DNA of 46,676 nt, taken from assembly GCA_021817125.1 (NCBI GenBank), contig JAKAWC010000005.1:1-46676 (forward strand). The letters are read 5' to 3'. Made by a program: the position numbers and the translations under genes. Shown one piece after another: positions 43,599 through 46,676 of the stretch. Source of the stretch: Microcaldota archaeon (GTDB taxonomy: Archaea > Micrarchaeota > Micrarchaeia > Micrarchaeales > CABMGC01). Below the pieces are notes generated by a model, which ran no database searches, was not told where the DNA came from, and saw only the letters and a list, made by a program, of their open reading frames with translations. Position 1 is the first letter of the stretch. Each line of letters starts with the position of its first letter.

Positions 43599-44765
43599 AT
43601 GAAGCTTATAATTGTCCAACCGTACATGAACCAGCGTGGTGGGGCTGAGCGTGTCATACTCAAGATAGCGCAGCACTACGACGCGAGGCTCTATTTCCTC
43701 GAATACAACAAGGAGGCGACCTTCCCAGAATTCCAGGACCTGGACGTCAACATAATCGGCAGGAAGGTGCCCCTGTCGAGCATGCTTCCCTATAGGGCGT
43801 CGCAGGGGCTCAGGTACGGATACAACTTCTACAACCTCAAACTTAAGGACGACTACGATGTCATCAATGCCCACGTCTCCCCGAGCGAGTGGATACGGCA
43901 CAAGAACAAGCGCGTCCTGTGGTACTGCCACACTCCTCCGCGCGAAGTGTACGATCTCTATGCGGAGAGGATGAAGGGAAGGTCTGCGTCGGAGAAGATC
44001 ATCTACGGCTCGATGGCGAAAGTATACAAGCTGGTCTCGGGAAAGATAGTAAAGAACCTCGAGGCGGTGGCCTCAAACAGCGGCAACACCCACGACCGCC
44101 TGCTGAAATACATGAACCTTGAGTCTACCGTAATCAACCCAGGGCTGGATGTCGACAAGTACTACGACGAAGGGGACGAGAAGTACTTCTTCTGCTCCTC
44201 GAGGTTCCTGCCGAACAAGAGGCAGGACTACCTCATCACAGCCTTTAAACAGTTTGTGAAGAAGGCGGGCAACGAGAAATACAAGCTCATACTCGCAGGC
44301 TCGCTGACGAAGGACAAAGAGCACCATAAGTACTTCGAGAAGCTGAAGGGGATGGCCAATGGTAACGTTGTGCTAAAGCCCAACATCCCGGACAAGGAGC
44401 TATTCTCACTCTACGCAAGATGTACCTGCGTGTTATTTGCAGCCATAAACGAGGACTTCGGCTTTATACCTGTAGAGGCGATGTCGAGCTCGAAGCCTAT
44501 AATATCCGTCAACGAGGGCGGTCCGAAGGAGACAATCAAGGACGGGAAGACCGGTTACCTTGTTGAGTCACCTGCCGACATGGCGGAGAAGATGCAGTAC
44601 CTGACCGAGCATCCAGACGTAGCGGAGGCACTGGGCAGGGAGGGCAGGCGCGTCGCCGAGAAGGAACACACCTGGGAGGCGTTCTTTAAGAGGTTTGACC
44701 TGGTACTCGACAAAGTAAGCAAGCAGCAGGAACCGGCGAATGGTCCGAGGAAGGGTGCCCGATAG
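43599..44765 (+). CDS. Glycosyltransferase (GT4-like)
   Basis: MKLIIVQPYMNQRGGAERVILKIAQHY; FLPNKRQDYLITAFKQF; NEDFGFIPVEAMSSSKPIISVNEGGPKETI. Confidence 0.9.
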   Translation: MKLIIVQPYMNQRGGAERVILKIAQHYDARLYFLEYNKEATFPEFQDLDVNIIGRKVPLSSMLPYRASQGLRYGYNFYNLKLKDDYDVINAHVSPSEWIRHKNKRVLWYCHTPPREVYDLYAERMKGRSASEKIIYGSMAKVYKLVSGKIVKNLEAVASNSGNTHDRLLKYMNLESTVINPGLDVDKYYDEGDEKYFFCSSRFLPNKRQDYLITAFKQFVKKAGNEKYKLILAGSLTKDKEHHKYFEKLKGMANGNVVLKPNIPDKELFSLYARCTCVLFAAINEDFGFIPVEAMSSSKPIISVNEGGPKETIKDGKTGYLVESPADMAEKMQYLTEHPDVAEALGREGRRVAEKEHTWEAFFKRFDLVLDKVSKQQEPANGPRKGAR

Positions 44766-45689
44766 CTAAGGGAACGAGTACCCCTGCGTCCATGACTGGG
44801 AGTAGATAACTCCAACAGAATTTGCATTGTAGCCATCTCCGCTATAATCATTCACGTCACCATTGAGCGGCCACCATGCAACCAGACTCGACAAGTCTAT
44901 AGGCGCGCCGCCTATTCCCTCCGCATATAATGCATCCAGGCCATTCGCTGACAGCGACGCATTGTACAGCTGCACGTCTGAAAGGTATCCCTGGAACACG
45001 CTGCCGTCACATTGGGCGGTCTGCGTTCCAATAACCACCTCGGCGTTATTATTGACCCCATAAGTATTTGTCACATTATCGCCGTAATTGTTCACTTGGA
45101 AATGGTAGTCCGGCGGAGCTACAGTTACCGCAATGAAGTACCACGTGCCAAGGGTCATGATAGGCAGCGGTGCGCCGGACCAGGTATCTCCGGAAGTGCA
45201 TCTGTGCAGTCCGAGCTCGCAGGCCTGGACGTTGAGGCCGCACCTGAAAAGCTCAAATGCCTGGTACCCCTGGAACCCGAATAGCGGCATATTATTGTTG
45301 TCAGTAGTGGCTGGGTTTACCCACATTGTCACCGTATATATCACGTTTGTCCCAGCCATGCTGTTGATGTTTACATACGCATATGTGTTGCTGGAGTACA
45401 CCGCGCCAGCCCCGTTGCCCATAAAGTTTGCTACATATTCTGGTATCCCCCCGCAAACTCCCTGCAGCGAGAGCTGGGTGTCTGTCATCGGCCCGTTTGG
45501 CCGCACCACGGTACAGCTACCCGGCGGATTTCGCGAAGCAAACGTAGCGGGGTTGAATACGCCGAGGTTAGCAAGCACTCCCACTACTACTGCTATGACG
45601 AGTATCGCCCAGCCGTAAGTGGTGAGATATTCCATCGCGCTCTGCGCCCTTGGCGATATCTTCCTCGGATACTTGCTATGATCTGTCAT
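44766..45689 (-). CDS. LamG-like surface protein with class III signal, copy C3
   Basis: AQSAMEYLTTYGWAILVIAVVVG...ALYAEGIGGAPIDLSSLVAWWPLNGDVNDYSGDGYNA. Confidence 0.8.
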   Translation of the reverse strand: MTDHSKYPRKISPRAQSAMEYLTTYGWAILVIAVVVGVLANLGVFNPATFASRNPPGSCTVVRPNGPMTDTQLSLQGVCGGIPEYVANFMGNGAGAVYSSNTYAYVNINSMAGTNVIYTVTMWVNPATTDNNNMPLFGFQGYQAFELFRCGLNVQACELGLHRCTSGDTWSGAPLPIMTLGTWYFIAVTVAPPDYHFQVNNYGDNVTNTYGVNNNAEVVIGTQTAQCDGSVFQGYLSDVQLYNASLSANGLDALYAEGIGGAPIDLSSLVAWWPLNGDVNDYSGDGYNANSVGVIYSQSWTQGYSFP

Positions 45690-45693
45690 ACTC

Positions 45694-46662
45694 TCACACA
45701 GGTCCTGTGTACTGGTTTGTCCAGGTGCCAGTATAAATAACATTTGTAGCCGCACCATTATTGTTATTGCCGCTATAGTCGTTTGCGTTGCCGTTCAGCG
45801 GCCACCAGCCCACGAGGTTTTGCGGCTTGACTGGTGCGCCGCCGATTCCCTCGCTATAGAGAGCGTTGACTTCTGCCTGGGAGAGGGAGGTGTTGTAAAC
45901 TTGTACGTTTGCGATGCTACCGACTATGCAGCTGCCGCATATACCATCCCCCCTTGTACCTATCCAAGTTTGTTGTAAGTACAAGGAATTTGTAGCGTAA
46001 GATGCAGCCACGGGATACTGCACACTGTCAGAGTAAGCATAGATAGTGCTGCCCTGCACTACAAAACCTACAAACTGCCATGTGCTAAGAGGAAAGCTCG
46101 TCGCTGCTGCATACTGGTTCCAACTATATGTTGCTCCATTATAATAAAATGATGGTGAAGCCCTCCCCGCACCGTTGTTATATAATTCTACGAACCAGGT
46201 GCAGTAGCTACTGCACCGTTGCGCTACAACACCGCCGTGCGTATCGCCGCCTGGCGCTACGGGCACGTACACCCAAGCAAAAACACTGAACGCATTTGTT
46301 ATCCCATCCGGAGGAACATATGCAGGCACGTTGATATATGCATTGCCGTTGAGTTGTGTCACGTACTCCGGCAGCTGACCGTTGCATAATCCTTCCAGAG
46401 ATGCCACCACCGTTCCTCCGGCTTCGCTGGTTCTTACTACTTGGCATGCACCGGGCTGCTCTTTCGGCGCAAAGTTGTTTGCGTTGAATATGCCAAGCTG
46501 GAAGAGAGCGCCGAGGACGACCGCGATGATTAGTATCGCCCAGCCGTATGTCATCAGACTTAAATGTTCGATTCCTGTGTAAAGCATTAGCGCCGCAACA
46601 AGTAAGAGATGTTGCGGCGTAATGATGTTCGGTGTTAAAATGAACATAGTAGGAATTGACAT
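45694..46662 (-). CDS. LamG-like surface protein, copy C4, with altered N-terminus
   Basis: MTYGWAILIIAVVLGALFQLGIFNANNF...LYSEGIGGAPVKPQNLVGWWPLNGNANDYSGNNNNGAATNVIYTGTWTNQYTGPV; SAMEY part replaced by IEHLSL. Confidence 0.75.
   Translation of the reverse strand: MSIPTMFILTPNIITPQHLLLVAALMLYTGIEHLSLMTYGWAILIIAVVLGALFQLGIFNANNFAPKEQPGACQVVRTSEAGGTVVASLEGLCNGQLPEYVTQLNGNAYINVPAYVPPDGITNAFSVFAWVYVPVAPGGDTHGGVVAQRCSSYCTWFVELYNNGAGRASPSFYYNGATYSWNQYAAATSFPLSTWQFVGFVVQGSTIYAYSDSVQYPVAASYATNSLYLQQTWIGTRGDGICGSCIVGSIANVQVYNTSLSQAEVNALYSEGIGGAPVKPQNLVGWWPLNGNANDYSGNNNNGAATNVIYTGTWTNQYTGPV
46591..46619. repeat. 10-bp perfect inverted repeat CGCCGCAACA-N9-TGTTGCGGCG
   Basis: Arms 46591-46600 and 46610-46619, at the 5' boundary of copy C4. 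Confidence 0.8.
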
Positions 46663-46676
46663 GGGAAAATATAAGA

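Noticed and set aside
1-46676. CRISPR array or cas genes
   Set aside because: No regularly spaced direct repeats and no Cas motifs seen; the only RNA-guided nuclease is TnpB.

Overview
This 46.7-kb window is a gene-dense archaeal chromosome segment. It is probably from a DPANN/Micrarchaeota-like genome, judging by repeated SAMEYLMTYGWAILIIAV surface proteins, a bacterial-type gyrase and small compact operons; the taxon is inference. Housekeeping content: tRNA-Lys(CUU), gyrB-gyrA, an Lhr-type helicase, prefoldin beta, DHH phosphoesterase, Mre11, ADP-forming acyl-CoA synthetase subunits, a beta-CASP RNase, an OB-fold protein, an AAA+ ATPase, a Mrp / Orc1-Cdc6 / Rpp30 / Pop5 / CutA cluster, the psmA-SBDS-Rrp4-Rrp41-Rrp42-eL43-X-RpoP superoperon, hisS, thioredoxin, an archaeal histone, a geranylgeranyl-reductase-type oxidoreductase, AglB/STT3 and a glycosyltransferase. 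Mobile content: one IS605-type TnpB element with both end hairpins, and the 3' end of a possible IS200-like tnpA at the left edge. The items most worth following up are: (1) a family of LamG-like, pilin-signal-bearing surface proteins with conserved ends, variable middles, a detached tail fragment and locally homogenised 5' ends; (2) a C/D-box-sRNA-like C-D'-C'-D array filling the 5' leader of the histone gene; (3) a TnpB element whose predicted guide is the hisS leader; (4) an orphan AAA+ ATPase with an unusual N-domain and an HbYX-like tail; (5) an AglB with a long N-terminal TM/coiled-coil extension; (6) dyad elements at several promoters, including that of the mrp-orc1/cdc6 cluster. All similarity calls come from reading the sequence; no searches were run.
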